From assembly GCA_039545355.1 (NCBI GenBank), contig BCJJ01000005.1:1487008-1551007 (forward strand): DNA of 64,000 nucleotides. The letters run 5' to 3'. This document shows, piece after piece, positions 1-12,929 of this stretch (position 1 is its first letter; each line of letters opens with the position of its first letter). The position numbers and the translations under genes are program-made. The DNA is from Trichosporon coremiiforme. Taxonomy: Eukaryota; Basidiomycota; Tremellomycetes; Trichosporonales; Trichosporonaceae. A model generated the notes under the pieces. That model did not search any database and was not told where the DNA came from. It saw nothing but the letters and a program-made list of their open reading frames with translations.

Positions 1-1929
1 CGTCTCGGGGTACAGGCAGTAGATGATGGGGATCGAGATGAAGTTGGCGATACCGAAGAGGTAGTACGTCTTCTCTCCGATCTTCTCGAAGCAGACGGGG
101 AGGAGCAGCGACAGCCAGCCGTTGCCGATCGACCAACCAAAGACGCCCATGGCGTTACCCTGCGCGCGCACGGCGAGGGGGAAGATCTCGGCGGGATACA
201 GCCACGGCACGGTCAGCCACGTCGCACCGAAGACGGACGTGAAGATGAAGATCATGCTCGCGGCGCCGATGCCGTACGAGCCGGCCCTGGCCTTGTCGCC
301 GCGCGCGTCGGCATCGATACCCAAGCGGGTGAGCGCACCGCACAGGAACATCGGGATACCCTGCATGACCGCGCCCCAGTAGAGCGTCCACCGACGGCCA
401 ATGACGTCCAACGTGAAGACGCAGATAAGCGTCGCGAACATGTAGAAGATGTTGTTGAGACCCGAGATCCACTGAGCCTTTTCGCTGTCGAAGCCCGCCA
501 GGCGGAAGATCGTAGGGGCTGAAAGTCAGCATATGTTCTGTGCGGGCGTCTGCCACTTTGCCGGCCTTGTCCGGTAGGTGGCATAGGAGGGGGGCAAGTT
601 TGGTGGCGTCGATCGTGACGACCGCGATCGCCGGGTAGTGGCACGCCTGCACTTTTCCCAAACATTCACGGCCCTCGCAACTCAGCTTGACGCCGATCAC
701 TTACCGTAGATAGTTACACCCGCGATTCCGACCTGTCAGAGTCAGCTGGAGCTTTCAAAGACCTATGGATCGCAAGTCACTCACCCACTCCTGCAGAATC
801 TGCAGCAGAATGACCAGGAAGGAGCGGCGGCCGAGGTGGAGGTCGCCGGAACCAATGCCCGTGAAGACAGCCCAGTATGATGTCGGAATGTGAGCCTCGT
901 CACGGATGACAGCCTGAATCTCCTCGTACTCCATCTTGGCTTCGACGAGCCCCTCGCCTGTGCTGCCACGCAGGCGGCCAAGCACGTACTGCGCCTCGTC
1001 GTTGCGTCCGACCTTTGCAAGCCAACGAGGCGATTCAGGGAAGAACCAGACGGAAGCGAGCAAAACGATCAGAGGGATGATCTGGAAGGCGATCGGGAAG
1101 CGCCAGCGGAAGGGGCTGCGTCCCCCGTCGATGTACGACAGACCGTACTCCATCCAGTACGCCACAACCACACCTATATCGTCAGCGAAACACTATCCAT
1201 GGTGGGCGCCTCTTGGGAGTAACCTCATCCACGTCTTCGTCCATGACTCTGTCCAAACCGCTCCTTTCGCTATCAAACTTCCAGAGGAGCTAGCCCTAAT
1301 GCTTGCGAGTCGTTTGCAGACATCTAGGACCACTTACCGAAGATATTAAGGGTGAACTCGATACTAATAAACATTCCTCTGCTCTTGTGATCAGCCGTCT
1401 CTGTAGAGTAGACCGGAACGATTGCGTTGAGGATTCCTGTGCCCCAGCCGTTGATAAGGCGAGCGCAAATCATCCAGTTATGATTCATGGCGGAACATTG
1501 GAGAGAGGCACCAATAATCGCCACAAAAGCGCCAAATGCGATTCCTCGGATACGGCCGGCTTTGTCTGCAAGCCAGCCGCCTGCAAGACAGCCTACGAGC
1601 GTGCCGAGGTAGTAGACGGACACAATGCCTCCCTGGAGCAGCGAGTCGGTGACGACGGGGGTTGGTTTGCCGTCTTTCATCTCGGTGTAGCCGAATCCCA
1701 TCCGTTTGATGTAATCCTCGGCGTTGTTGACGCCTCCCATCATACCCCTGGGATTGTCAGCCTTGCGCCCTCTGAAATTGGGAGGATTGCGGGCTTACTG
1801 GTCATAACCGAAGAAGAAGATGGACAGGGAGGCGATGGCATTGATGGCGACGAGCAGCTTGCCCTTCTGGAGCTTGGTGACGATGTTGTGCCGCGATATG
1901 CCCGGAGGCTTCTCTGTGAAGTACGACAT
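1..1929 (-). CDS. MFS sugar transporter, 3' end cut by the window edge
   Basis: Plasma-membrane sugar porter of the major facilitator superfamily; the substrate cannot be told. Five exons were joined: 1929-1799, 1747-1338, 1173-785, 732-705 and 518-1 (492 codons visible, no stop). Spliced, it reads FFGYDQGMMGGVN at the end of the first membrane segment, then a GGWLADKAGR loop after TM2, and PESPRWL in the central loop, all sugar-porter signatures. The start at 1929 gives a short hydrophilic leader (MSYFTEKPPG) before TM1. Exon 4 is only 28 nt, and GTAAGT/GTGAGT donors support each join. The missing piece is the last few membrane segments and C-terminal tail. STL1-, HXT- or lactose-permease-like relatives all fit. 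Confidence 0.9.
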
Positions 1930-4492
1930 GGTGCTGGGTTGGACCTAGAGTGCGGGGAAGAGATCTGCGCGACCCGAACTTTTGCTGTTTATAAAGCGGA
2001 TGGGAGCCCGCGGCTCTCGGCGTAGCGTAGCGCGGGTGAGTCCGCACGGCCTCGCCCGCTTGCCCGCGAAGTCGGCGAGCCAAGCCCAAGTTTAGCAGCC
2101 CGGGACCAGGAATGGCCAGGAATGGAGTGCGCTGGGAAGGGCCGAAGCCCCAGAGGAGGGCTCTGGAACCGCGCGCACGACGTCATACGACCTATACGAC
2201 GAACATCCGGATAGGCTGTTGCACGCTTGTTAGGGGCTCGAAACAGCAGCATGCGGTGAACTGGAGGCCCCGTGCTGCCCCCCTCATGCAGGCGGCGGGG
2301 GCGGGGAGCTCGCAGAGCCCCTCCCTTTAGCTTAGCCCAGGTCCGGAGGTCCCCATCGATCGTTGGGGAGAGGGTAAACAAGCAGAGGTTCGCCCGACAT
2401 CTGAGAGTTCGAAACAAGCGCCCTGGCTCCGGTCCGGACCTGGCGCAGGGTGGCTGCATTCCGTCCTCTGCGCCTGCAGTGTCGTGCTGCACCCCTGCCT
2501 GCAACGGCATCACGTTTGCGCGGACGACCCCTGAGCACATGCCGATACCGGCGCCGCTTCGGAGTCAACAACACTGCTGGCTGACTGTACCTCAAAAGGG
2601 CGGTACGGTAAAACACGGTCCGGCCAACATCCGGTGGCCCATTCATCGAATCAGCACGAGCGTCGCTCGGTGCTGCCCACCTTTCGACCCTAGCGAATTG
2701 TGCTTCTGCCCTGTGCACGGGACCTGCACGCCAGCGCGTGGTGCGCGTGGGAGACGAAAAGAGACAGCGGAATGCCAGGCTACGGAACTCTGGCCGATCT
2801 CGTGCGCCACCCTCCACCCCGCGCAAGGCGACCACTTCACGAACGCCTAGTCAACATTGCACCATCTCTGGGTCACCTGAGCAGTCTACGCCCCAGAGCA
2901 GCTCCACAGTTGCTCCGCCAAGATTCGCCCAGTCATTGAGGCGCTATTGCAAACGGTGTGGCCCGAGGTCGGTCCGTCACGGCTAGCTGGATACGGCCGT
3001 AACGGACGACAGCAAGTCAAGATTTTTGCTCTCAGGTTTGCATTCCACGCTCAGCGCTGGTTAGCCTCCTTGTCTCCCCATGCTGCCTTCTCGACGCATA
3101 CGATCGCGCTTAGTGAAAGCACTTTGTGGAAGTTGACCACTGACTGACGTGATCTTGGCCAGTGTCGCTGACAATATTTAGAATACCTGCAATTACCATC
3201 GCGATCAGATCTGGGACTCAACCCTGCCACCCTGCGGCATTCAGCGCAGGGCGCCGAAGCGAACCCGGGCCGTATCTCCGCTCCTGATGTTAGTCTCGGA
3301 ACTCCAGACCGTCAACTGTGTCCGAGAATACCCCGTGACAGGATCGCCAAGAAGAGAAGCTGGTCCGGGCTGATCGAGAAGTCTGCGGTCTGTCGGATGC
3401 GGCGTGGGGCGTCTTTGCGCCGCATCCTGAGAGTGTCTGCCCGTCCATTGCTGCGAAGCGGCTGATCTGCTCGAAAGGCGATTCAGTCGTTGAGAATCCT
3501 TTGAAGCGGCGCCCTGCGCTTCAAACATGAACCGCGTTCGGACAAGTCGCCCCGGCTTCGATACGCCCGAGTTCGGGGTTCGGCAAGCCGAGTGGAGGTG
3601 GACGCCCTCGCTGACATCCGTTTCCAGGCAGATGTGACACCGCGACAGGCGCTCCAGGGATCGCCAAGGACCCGATACCAGTCGTCGGAACAGCGCACAG
3701 ACGAGGGCTCCAACGAGGATACACGGAACTCAGCATCAATCGTTGAATCTCCCAGGGCCGAAGGGAGCGGAAGCGGTTCTTCGTCTGTGATTGTCATTCA
3801 CGTAGACCAGAACATTGCGCGAGCCGATGTCTTCGCCACTTCGGCGTCGAAACCAACCACCTCGTGGCGGCCGCGGTGCGCCTACCGATCGAGCTCTCGG
3901 CGACCCAGAGTGGCGACACTCATGGTTTCACCATGCGCAGCCCCAGCAGACCGCATTCTTCCCCTCTTCACCGTGCTATGCGACTGTCTCGGACGTCGGT
4001 CTTCGCCCAAGCACGCTTCATGCGCCGAGCGTGGCAAGCAGACATTGCCGCGGAGCCTGCGTTGTCACTCTCGTTGGGCTAACGGCCAGGCTGGTCGAGA
4101 CGCGAACGAGGCGCTGGACGAGGCGCTGGGCGGGGCCGTCAGGGGGCTGAACGCTGTTCTAGCCGACGATAGTCTCAGCGAGGACCTGACCTGAAGGCGC
4201 GCAGTGAAGGTCTTGTACAAGGTACAACTGCCGCTGCAAATGGCCGTCGGATACACTGTCAAGCTCTGCAGGCTCAAGGAGCGATACGGCAGCCGCATCG
4301 AGGATGAGGACGAGAGCAGGGAGGCGCTCGCCACTTTGATTTCTCCATGCGCACCAGCCCCAAGGTTTATTCCACCATGCGCACCGGAGTATAAGGACAT
4401 GCCACTATGCATTCCGTTGCACATTCATTACGCTCGTCGCCACCATGCCAGCATGCACTGTATGTATCTCTATACTCCTTTACCCCAACACG
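1930..4492. other. Intergenic, 2.6 kb, no convincing gene
   Basis: This is upstream of the sugar transporter and downstream of the SEC2-like gene, both on the minus strand. Open frames here are short, overlap on both strands and match no family I recognise; the longest is a 200-codon plus frame at 3592-4194. Part presumably acts as the transporter promoter. I see no repeat, tRNA or transposon relic. Confidence 0.5.
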
Positions 4493-7400
4493 CTACAGAT
4501 CATCGACGACACCAACTCTAGCGCGCCACATATCCTCCTTCAACCTGATGACCTGCTTCCAAGTACGCACCTCCCACTCCTCACCGACCAGGAACGTCTT
4601 CTCCCTCGGCCCTTCATCCTTTGCTCCCTCCTGACCACCCGATGAGGTCGGGTTGCTAGCGTGCCGCACGTTGACGCGGGGCGGGAGGGCGGGGGCTGTG
4701 GTGGAATTGGAGCGAGACAGAGACGTCGACGCGCGGGGGGAAGTAGAGGGGGACAGGGCGGCGGACGCGCGGCGCTCCTGCGAGGCGAAGGCGGCACTGC
4801 GGGGAGAGCGGGGGGAGGTGGCTGCCTCAGCGGCGGCGGTGGCTGTCGCCCCCGGGTGCGCGGAGGTGACGGCAAAGTGTCGTGGCGGAGGGAGAGGGAG
4901 CTTGGGCGTGGTCGGAGTCAGGGGGTCGGCGGGGGCGGACGTGGATTCCTTCTTGGACTCCTCCTCGGGTCTCTCGCTCTCGCTCTCCTTGACAGCCCTG
5001 TCCTCCTTCGCGGTCTCCTCAGGCTCAGCTTCGGTGGCAGGGGTGTCGGCTGAGGCGGGAACAGCGGTCTCGGCAGCGGGAGCGGCGGCGTCAGCAGGAG
5101 GAGCGTCGGCGGGAGGGGCAGGCTCAGCCGGCGTCCCCGGCTCAGTCGGGGACACGGACGGCGGCGTAGCACTGCCAGGTCCAGAGGGCGGTCCCGGCGC
5201 AGTCGGCGTACCCGGGAAATGACCCGCTGTGGGCGTACTCGCGTTACTGCCCGCGACTCGGCGCTCGCTGCGTTTCGGCAGGGGAGGGGGTGGCGCGGCG
5301 CGTTTCCTCTCTGGCCTGGGCGGCGCGTTGCCCTCTGCACCCTCCGCCTTAGCCTCACCCTCAGTCTCAGTCTCGGTCTCCGGCTCAGGTTTGCTCTCGG
5401 CGTCGACGTCGAGCTTGGTCTCAGATGTGGCCTCGGCGGCGGCGTCGGCGGGCTCAGAGGGCGAGTTCGTCTCGGTCGCCTCGGCGGACCCAGACTCAGC
5501 TTTCGGCTCCGCCTCACCTTCCAAGCTCACCTTGGCAAGCGCGTCGGCGACCTCGGCTGCGTCAGCCGGAGAGGAAACCGATGCGGGCTCCTTAGGCTCG
5601 TTCGGGGGCGTCGTGAAGGAGTACTCGCTGTCGGTGGTTGCGAGGGACGGTGACCTCGGCCTGCCCTCGCCCCCAGACTCAGCGGCCATGGCCGCCTCGC
5701 CCTTCACCTCAGACTCTGGCTGGCTCTCCGACTCATCTTTAACCTCCTCCTCGCCCTTCGTCTCCAGCGCCGACTCCGCCTCCGGCTCAGCCTTTACAGG
5801 AGTTCCCGGCTCGGCCACCGCCTCACGCGCCGTCTTGCCCTCATAAATCGCCCTCGTCGACTCCGTGTCTGTCGGCGTCGCGACCGCCGAGTTGGCCGTC
5901 CGCATCATCCCCGCTTCCGAGTCGTCCTCCTTACGAACTTCACTCGATACGCTTGGCGTCTGCGGGCGGCTGCTCCAGCCCATCTTGAATCCGCCTATTC
6001 CCCAGCCACTCTTCTTCTCCGTCGTTGGGGGCGTGTTGGCCAGTTTCGCGGGGGTCGGCTGGCTGACACTGCGGCCTGTCCGGGGATGCTCGCCTAGGAG
6101 ATCGCCAGCCGTGACCGTGATCGTCTGCTGCACCGGCGAGAGCGGGCGGAGGAAGGAGGTGGGGGGAGCAGGGTCGTCCGAGCCGTCCTCGCCTGCCCAG
6201 ACGGGCGCGATAATGCCCGTCCGCACGAAGTGCCACAGCGCACACGCAGACCGCAGGCGCTCAAGACACCACCCGTTCTTGCACAGGGGATAGGACTTGA
6301 CATCCGCTTCGGTCGTGCGGAAGGCGTACACCTGCGCGCTTGTTGGGGAGTGCGCCGAGCCAGTAGCGCTACTGCCGAAGAAGGGTTTCAGGCTGAAACG
6401 GGAGGTCGGCTGCGCGCTGCGGCTGAACACGCCCGTGCCACACATCGCACAGTTGATGGAGTCCAACGGGCCAAAGGACGCCGCCGGCACCGGCTCGATA
6501 AGTAACTCGCCGGCGATGATGGCGGATCCGACATTCCGGCGCGAGAGCCACGAGAGTTCCGGCGCCGCGTCGAGGCGGAGGGTCGGCTCGTGGTCCTCTG
6601 CGATTGCGCGCGCGAGGAACGGCTGCGCCAGCAGGTTCGGTACCAGGGGCGCGGGGTAGAGTTCCCGAGCGCGCTGAGTGCGCGGACGCAGCGCACGCAG
6701 GTGCGACAGCAGAGAGAGGAACTCGGCGTACGGCGGGTGGCTGCTGAGGTATCGTCGCGGGAGAGGTTGGTGTACCGGTCCCGCGCCCGCTGACGCCTTT
6801 CCCTCCAGAGACTGCAGGTGCGCCTGCATATCCTTAATCGCAGCCTCGGCGGCGGCGAGGTTCTCGACCGTGACGCGCTCGCGCTCCTCGGCCTGGGCGC
6901 GGGCCATGCGCTCAGAGGCAACCATCGTGTTCGCCTGTTGTCAGCTACGAAGGATCATGTCAGCTCACCTGATCGAACAGCGACGCCGTCAGCTGGTCCA
7001 CCTCGCTCTCGACCTGCTGTCTCCTCTCCTCTTCCGTACCTCTCCTCTTCTCCTCCTCGACAAGTCCTGCCGCGAGACGCTGCATCTCGTCCCTAATTTG
7101 GCTGCGCTCAACAAGCAAGCCCGTGTTCATGCTCTCCTCCCACTGCGCCTTGGCCTTCTCGAGTTCGTCGATCTGGCGCAGCTGCTGATCTTTCTCGGAC
7201 TGCAGGCCGAAGATCGTATCTTCCAGATCGGCGTGCTTTGAGATACTATCGACGAGCTTGGAGTTGAGCAGCGTTGCTTGGTCGGATAACAGCTCGAGCT
7301 GCTGCCGCAGCGACGAGATGAGGGACGACGTCGGCGAGTCGGGGGGATGATCGAGAGAGGGCGTCCAGGGCCGCTTCTGCAGCGAGGCGCGGGAGGACGC

Positions 7401-8173
7401 GCGAGAACGCGAGACGGCATGAGACGCGACGGATGCGGCGGACACCTGTGGTCTGTTAGCAAAGCAGACATTGAAACAGTGTAGCCTGAGCAGGAGCTCG
7501 AGCTCGGCAACGTTGTGCACGTTCCTCGCCCCGGCACGAGCATCGGTGCGAGCAGCACGAGCGCGGGCTGCGGCGTGTTGACGTGGTGAGGTGGGGAGGC
7601 GTTGGAGCGGTCGTTGGAAAGGAGGCGAAGAGCAAAGCCGGAGGAGCGTCGTACACCCCGCAGCTGTTGACAAGCCCGCTGCTGATGGGCGGCGCAGATC
7701 TCATCCCTTCGGCGACCCCGGCTGCCCACCCCCTCTCACACCAAGCCGCACATTGAACTTACCTCAATAGAACTTCTGGGAGGAGCATGCACATCGTCCA
7801 ACTGGAGTGCCGTCGGCTTCCTCTTCTCCTTCCTCTCAGCGACGGGCGAGCCGAGCTCGACCTGCTTCACTTGCTTCGCGGCCGCCTCATCTCCGTTCGT
7901 AGTCGGGAGGGCAGTCGCAGCCTTCGGAGGCGTCGATGAAGCAGCAGGGGCGAGAGAGGTGGGGTTGGCATCGGTGGCATCGACGAACTCGTCCGGCGTT
8001 CCGGGCTTGACTGGTGAAGACGGAGCATCAGCGGTCGGCGCGGCAGGTTCAAGCTCGGTCTTGGCGTCGATAGAGGCGGGCGTGTCCGAGTCGGCTGCGG
8101 TGGGCTTGGCGTCCTCGACGGCAGCGACAGTAGCCGCCTCAGCAGCCGGGGCGTCGGGCTTGTCGTCTGACAT
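4493..8173 (-). CDS. SEC2: SEC2/Rabin8-like Rab guanine nucleotide exchange factor
   Basis: Predicted exchange factor for a Sec4/Rab8-type GTPase in polarised exocytosis. Exons 8173-7763, 7445-6969 and 6934-4493 give 1109 residues. Residues 1-137 are an acidic, Ala/Pro-rich leader. A coiled coil runs from about residue 170 to 340 and contains the Sec2-family signature LFDQANTMVASERMARAQAE, reconstituted exactly across the second splice junction. A Cys-containing segment (CAMCGTGV, about residue 450) follows, resembling the C-terminal part of Rabin8/GRAB proteins. The last 550 residues are low-complexity Glu/Ala/Pro/Ser and probably disordered. Intron 1 is 317 nt, long for this locus, so a missed small exon is possible. 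The family call is firm; the GTPase partner is inferred. Confidence 0.82.
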
Positions 8174-8733
8174 GATGACGACTGACGACTGATGAGTGAG
8201 TTGTGACGTGTGACGTGTGACGTGTTGAGATGGACGATTGCTCGGACTTGACCAAGCCATGGCGCCAGGCGGCCAGACGTGAGACGTGAGACGCGTTCGC
8301 GCCCAGACAAATCCCGGGGATGGTCCGGTGGAGGTCGACCGTCATGCCATAGTTCCAGCCCCCATTCATTAGACCTTCCTGGATCCTGGAGCGCATCGCA
8401 CCACGCACCACACTCGCCCAGTCACAGCCCTGCCTTGACCAGTGCCTCGCGACACTGCGCACACTGGAACGCTGCAACAAGCTCGGTCTCCGTTTCACAC
8501 TGCCAACACTGCAACACTGCAACACTGCACATGGCACCACACCCTCCCGCACAAGGTCCGCGTGCTCCCGGTCCAGTGCTACCCCAGAGCGTACAGATAC
8601 CCTTGAAATATGCATTAACTTCTATTTACACGAGCGCATCGTCTTCCGATTTACTGCCATGTAGTTTCAAACTGTACAAAAATACCTCTTGATGGTTGAC
8701 TCTATTCTATAATTGATCATGTGATTTTTGACT
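8174..8733. other. Intergenic between ATP-citrate lyase and SEC2
   Basis: This 560-bp stretch holds the 3' flank of ATP-citrate lyase and the promoter of the SEC2-like gene, both on the minus strand. It contains short direct repeats such as GTGACGTGTGACGTGT (8209-8224) and ACACTGCAAC copies near 8507-8526. No gene seen. Confidence 0.5.
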
Positions 8734-11700
8734 TTACTCGGGCTGGATCACAGTGCGAGTGGGCTCCTGCAGCGAGATGAAAATGTCGTCGGCGGGAGCA
8801 CGGTACAGGGGCTGCTTGAGCTGCTTCTGGTCAAGGTAGTGACCGATGAAGCCCATGCTGCGGCCGAGGACGAAGAGACCGTTGAGCACACCGTTGCGGA
8901 GGTACTCGCCGGCCTCCTCGTCGGTGAACGCGCCAGACGAGTAGAGCAGGTCGCAGAACGAGGCGGCAATGGCACCGTCAACGTTCAGGATAAGCGTGTT
9001 CGACTTCTGAGTCGTGACGTCCTCGACGCCGAGGGCAAAGTCGAGCGTGCGGTGCGACGGGAAGTGCTTGCGCACGTAGTCGACGACGAGAACGACACGG
9101 AGGTCGGGGTTGGTCTTGGACTTGATCTTGTGGCCGATACCGGGGATGAGCTTGTTGGCCTTGCGCATCTGGTCGACAAACTCGCGGGGGGTGAGACCCG
9201 ACGAAACACCACGAGAGAACTCCTGAGCGGCACCGTCGAGGGCACCACCGAAGCGCTCACCGATGGTCAGGAGACCGGCGACGAGCGACGAGATCAGGTC
9301 CTTGCCGGCACGGGCAGTGATGATGGTGTTCATGGCACCGGAGACGGCGGGTCCGTGGTCGGCAGTGAGCTGGAGGACCATCTCGATGAACTTGCACGCG
9401 TAGGCGGGCAGGCGACGCTTGAACCAGAGAAGCGAGATGACACCACCGATACCGATCTCCTCCTTGAAGACGTCCGAGATGCGCATACCGGCGTACATGA
9501 GCTCCTGACCACGCTCGTCCGAAATGGTCGAGATGAACGCGGCGGGCTTACGGATGAGGCCGAGCTTGGACGCCCACTGGTAGTCCATGGGGATGTTGGG
9601 AGGCTCGACCTCGGCCTTGGGCTTGATCGTGCCGTTCTCAACGAGCTTGTCATAGACAGTCTTGAGCACCTCGGGGAGGTCCTCGAAGGTGTCGGGGACG
9701 ATGAAGCCGGCGGCGCGCATGGCGCGGTTCTTGGCGTCGGCAGTCTCGGCGTCCGAGTTGGCCATGGAGCCGGCGTGACCGAACTGGACCTCGGACGTGA
9801 ACATCTTGGCGCAGGTGCCGATGGCCCAGGCGACGATGGGCTTGGTGATCGTGCCCTCCTTGACGGCCTCGATGACGCGGTACTCCTCGGTTCCACCGAC
9901 CTCTCCGAGCAGCAGGATAAGCTTGCAGTCGGGGTCGGCCTCGTAGCGGAGGATGTGGTCGATGAACGAGGTGCCAGGGTAGCGGTCACCACCGATGGCG
10001 ATACCCTCGTAGACACCGTTGGTGGTCTGCGAGAGAATGTTGTTGAGCTCGTTCGACATACCACCAGACTTGGAGACGTAGCCAACCGAGCCAGGGCGGT
10101 AGAGCTTGCAGGACAGGAGGTTGTCCATCATACCACCAGTGTTTCCGATACGGAAGCAGCCGGGCTTGATGCCACCGACGGTGGCGGGACCGATGATGAT
10201 GACACCCTTGTTCTGGGCCATGTGGAGGATCTCACGGGCGTGGCGCTCGGGAACACCCTCGGCGATGATGCCGATGGCCTTGATCTGGGGGATCTCGAGG
10301 ATCTCCTGGGTCGACTGGTAGACCGAGCGCGAGGAGGCAAAGTTAACAACGACGTCGACGTCGGGGTGCTTCTTGACGGCCTCGGCGACAGTGGTGTAGA
10401 CGGGGAGAAGAGTCTCCTTGGTACCCCAGTAGAACTTCTGGATGTGGTGACCACCGAAGGGGTAAATCATGGCAGCGACGGAAGGAGTCTTGCGGCCACA
10501 CGAGAAGTCAAAGTCGAGCATGCCCTGGATGGCACGGGGCTGGAGACCGAAGACGAGCGAGCGAGTGTTCTCGTCGAAGGGGCGGTACCAGGGGCGCGAG
10601 GGGCGCTCGACGGTGTCGAAGTGGACGATCTGGTCGCCGGGCTGCTCACGGCCACCGTCGGGCTTGATGGTGCCGACGGGGACGCGGTCGGGGCCCTTCT
10701 CGGTGGCGCCGTTCTTCTTGCCGTTGGCAGTGACAGCCTCGACGGCGGCAGCGATAGACTGCTGGGAGGCGGTGCGGGTAAGGTCACCCTCGGCCTTGTT
10801 CAGGCCAAGAGCCATGGGGACGATGGCGGTGATGGCAGCCTCGGGGCCGTAGACCTTGATGGGGACACCGAGCGACTCGCCGCAGAGGCGCATGGCCTTG
10901 AGACCCTCCTGGTAGTTGGGGCCGGCACGACGGACCCAGATGCGGACGTTGTGGCGGATGAGGCCCTCCTTGTGCTGCTTCAGGGCGCGAATGATACCCT
11001 TGAAGGTGGCAGCGACGTCGGAGAAGTTGGCGGCACCACCACCAATGATGAGGACCTTGCCGTTCGCGAGGGGCTCGCCGCGGGTCATGAGGTCGAGGAT
11101 GGTCTTGGCGTACTCGTAGGTCTGACCCTCGGTGGGGGCACCAGAGTACTCGCCGTAGTTGGCGAGCTCGTGGGCAAAGCCAGCAGCAGCGATGGCGTCA
11201 GAGTAGACGACCGAAGCACCACCACCAGCGACCATGGTCCAGACGGAGCCGTTCTGGTTCAGGACGGTGAGCTTGAGCGAGGCACCGGTGGAAGCGTCGA
11301 GCTTCTGGATGTAGGCCTCCTCGGGGGTCAGGTCACGACCGAAGGGAGCGGGCCAGACCATGGGGGGACCGCGGTCGGCCTTGACGGGGGCGCCGGCGAC
11401 AGCCTTGCCGGACGAGGTGTCGCGGGCAATGGCCCACTTGGGACCGCAAATGAAGTCGGCGGTCTGGTCGAGCTTGGCGGCCATGTCAAGGTAGTGGATC
11501 TCGGCAGGCTTGCCGTCGACGGGGTCGAGACAGATGAGGGGGTTGATCTCGAGGTAGGCGAAGTGGAGGTCGACGTAGACGCCGTACAGGCGGATGATGA
11601 AGTCGGCGAGGACGTCCTTCTTGTTCTCGGGAACGTTGGGGAGGAGGGTCTCGATGAGGACCTCGCGGGAGGGGAACTGACCGAGGACAGGGAGGAAGAG

Positions 11701-12493
11701 CTTGAGCGCCTTGGCGTCGACGTCTCCGACGTCAACACCACCCTCGTGGGTGAAGTAGATCCAGTCACCGTCACGAACCGAGTTGATGCAGACGTAGTAC
11801 TCAGTGTTGGAGGGGTGGGGGAGGAAGGGCTCCATGATAAACGTCTTGAGGGTGCCAGTGGTGGACTCGACCTTGACGGGCTTGCCAGCGCGCTCCTCGA
11901 TCCAGGCGGCGGTCTCGTCGGCGCCCTTGTTGAGCGAGAGGAGGCCGGCCTTTCCACGGCGCTTGATCAGCTGGTCGGGCTTGCCGACGAGCTTCTCAGT
12001 GAAGACCCAGTCGGGCAGGCCGCCGCCAGGCTTGATGGTGGGCTGAACCGAGCCAGTCTCATCGTCGTACTCGACCTGGGCGACGCGGACAGGGACCGCA
12101 GTCGACTTAGTGATGGTCGGGATGGGGGTAGGGGAGCGCTCGAGCCAGTAGCTGACCAGCTGCTTGGCGTCGAACTCGCGGATGGCTGCGGTGTCAGCTG
12201 GGCTGTCTTTCAGGCGACCACGCCGAGCGCGGAGAAGAGATAATGGTTATCTTCGGCGGAATGCAAAGAGGTATTGATCCGAGGGCGGCGACATCAAGGT
12301 GTAGCCGATGATAACTCGGCAGTAACCTCGACCTCGGGACGGCGCCGTGACGATCACTATGACGTCGCGGTCGTCATGAATGCCACTCGCGATGCATGTG
12401 CTGCGAGTGATGCGAGAGTGATGCAACGAGTGGTGCGACATGCAGGGCCGATTGGTTGGGGCGAGGAAGCTCGCACTCACCCTTGGTGGACAT
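8734..12493 (-). CDS. ACL1: ATP-citrate lyase, single-chain form
   Basis: Cytosolic enzyme that converts citrate, CoA and ATP to acetyl-CoA and oxaloacetate, the main acetyl-CoA source for fatty acid synthesis in oleaginous yeasts. The first coding exon is only 13 nt (12493-12481, MSTK plus one base), followed by a 295-nt intron and one exon 12185-8734; total 1154 residues. The N-terminal half is the ATP-grasp/citrate-binding part; the centre has FGHAGSMANS with the phosphorylated His near residue 808; the C-terminal half is citrate-synthase-like, with TADHGPAVSGA and LGRSMGFIGHYLDQK. Fusion of both halves in one chain is the animal/basidiomycete arrangement. The frame is complete with no damage. 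A long open frame on the opposite strand is a codon-bias shadow. Confidence 0.97.
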
Positions 12494-12520
12494 TGTGATT
12501 CGTTAAAATTAGGGGTTGGT

Positions 12521-12753
12521 CTAAGTAAGGGGGCTGGCAGTCAGCTTTGCATGTTCGTAACAGCAGTGTGCATAGATGAAGTGGTGGTGCTGCAGCATGA
12601 AGCACAGCCATTGCTTGTTGATATTGTTGTTGTTGCAGCGATGCAGCGTGCAGGATAGATAACACTCGATCAAAGGGGCAGAATGGATTACCCGGAAATC
12701 CGGTGCAACTCTTCTCAGGTTTGCCCGAGAATTATAGCAGGGTGAGTACTCAC
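12521..12753 (-). other. Possible intron in the ATP-citrate lyase 5' UTR
   Basis: A perfect GTGAGT donor (12753-12748) and a CTGAC branch site followed by TTAG (acceptor ending 12521) lie between the TATA box and the start codon. If used, the leader would carry a 233-nt intron in addition to the 295-nt intron after the fourth codon. Inferred from splice signals only. Confidence 0.35.
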
Positions 12754-12915
12754 GATAAGATCGGGCCGGGTGCGGAGGAGGAGGAGAAGACGAGAGAGGG
12801 TGAGGGGGAGGGTCCTCTGGGAGGAGGGAGAGAGCGTGGGGGGACTAATACACTAAAGCTACAGAAGAGCTGAGGAAAAGAAAAAAGAAGAGGGTGCGAG
12901 AAACGAGCTGGGGTC

Positions 12916-12921
12916 TTTATA
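12916..12921 (-). promoter_or_regulatory. TATA box of ATP-citrate lyase
   Basis: TATAAA on the minus strand, followed by a pyrimidine-rich stretch that would form the transcription start region and leader. It lies about 425 nt upstream of the ATG, consistent with a long leader or a 5' UTR intron. Confidence 0.55.
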
Positions 12922-12929
12922 CAGCGTGT

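Noticed and set aside
3592..4194. 200-codon plus-strand frame in the first large spacer
   Set aside because: Ser/Arg-rich, no motif, overlaps other random frames, no splice or promoter support.
8728..12243. 1171-codon open frame on the plus strand opposite ATP-citrate lyase
   Set aside because: Mirror image of a strongly C/G-ending codon bias; the translation is Val/Leu/Asp/Gly repeats with no family pattern, while the opposite strand is a perfect lyase.
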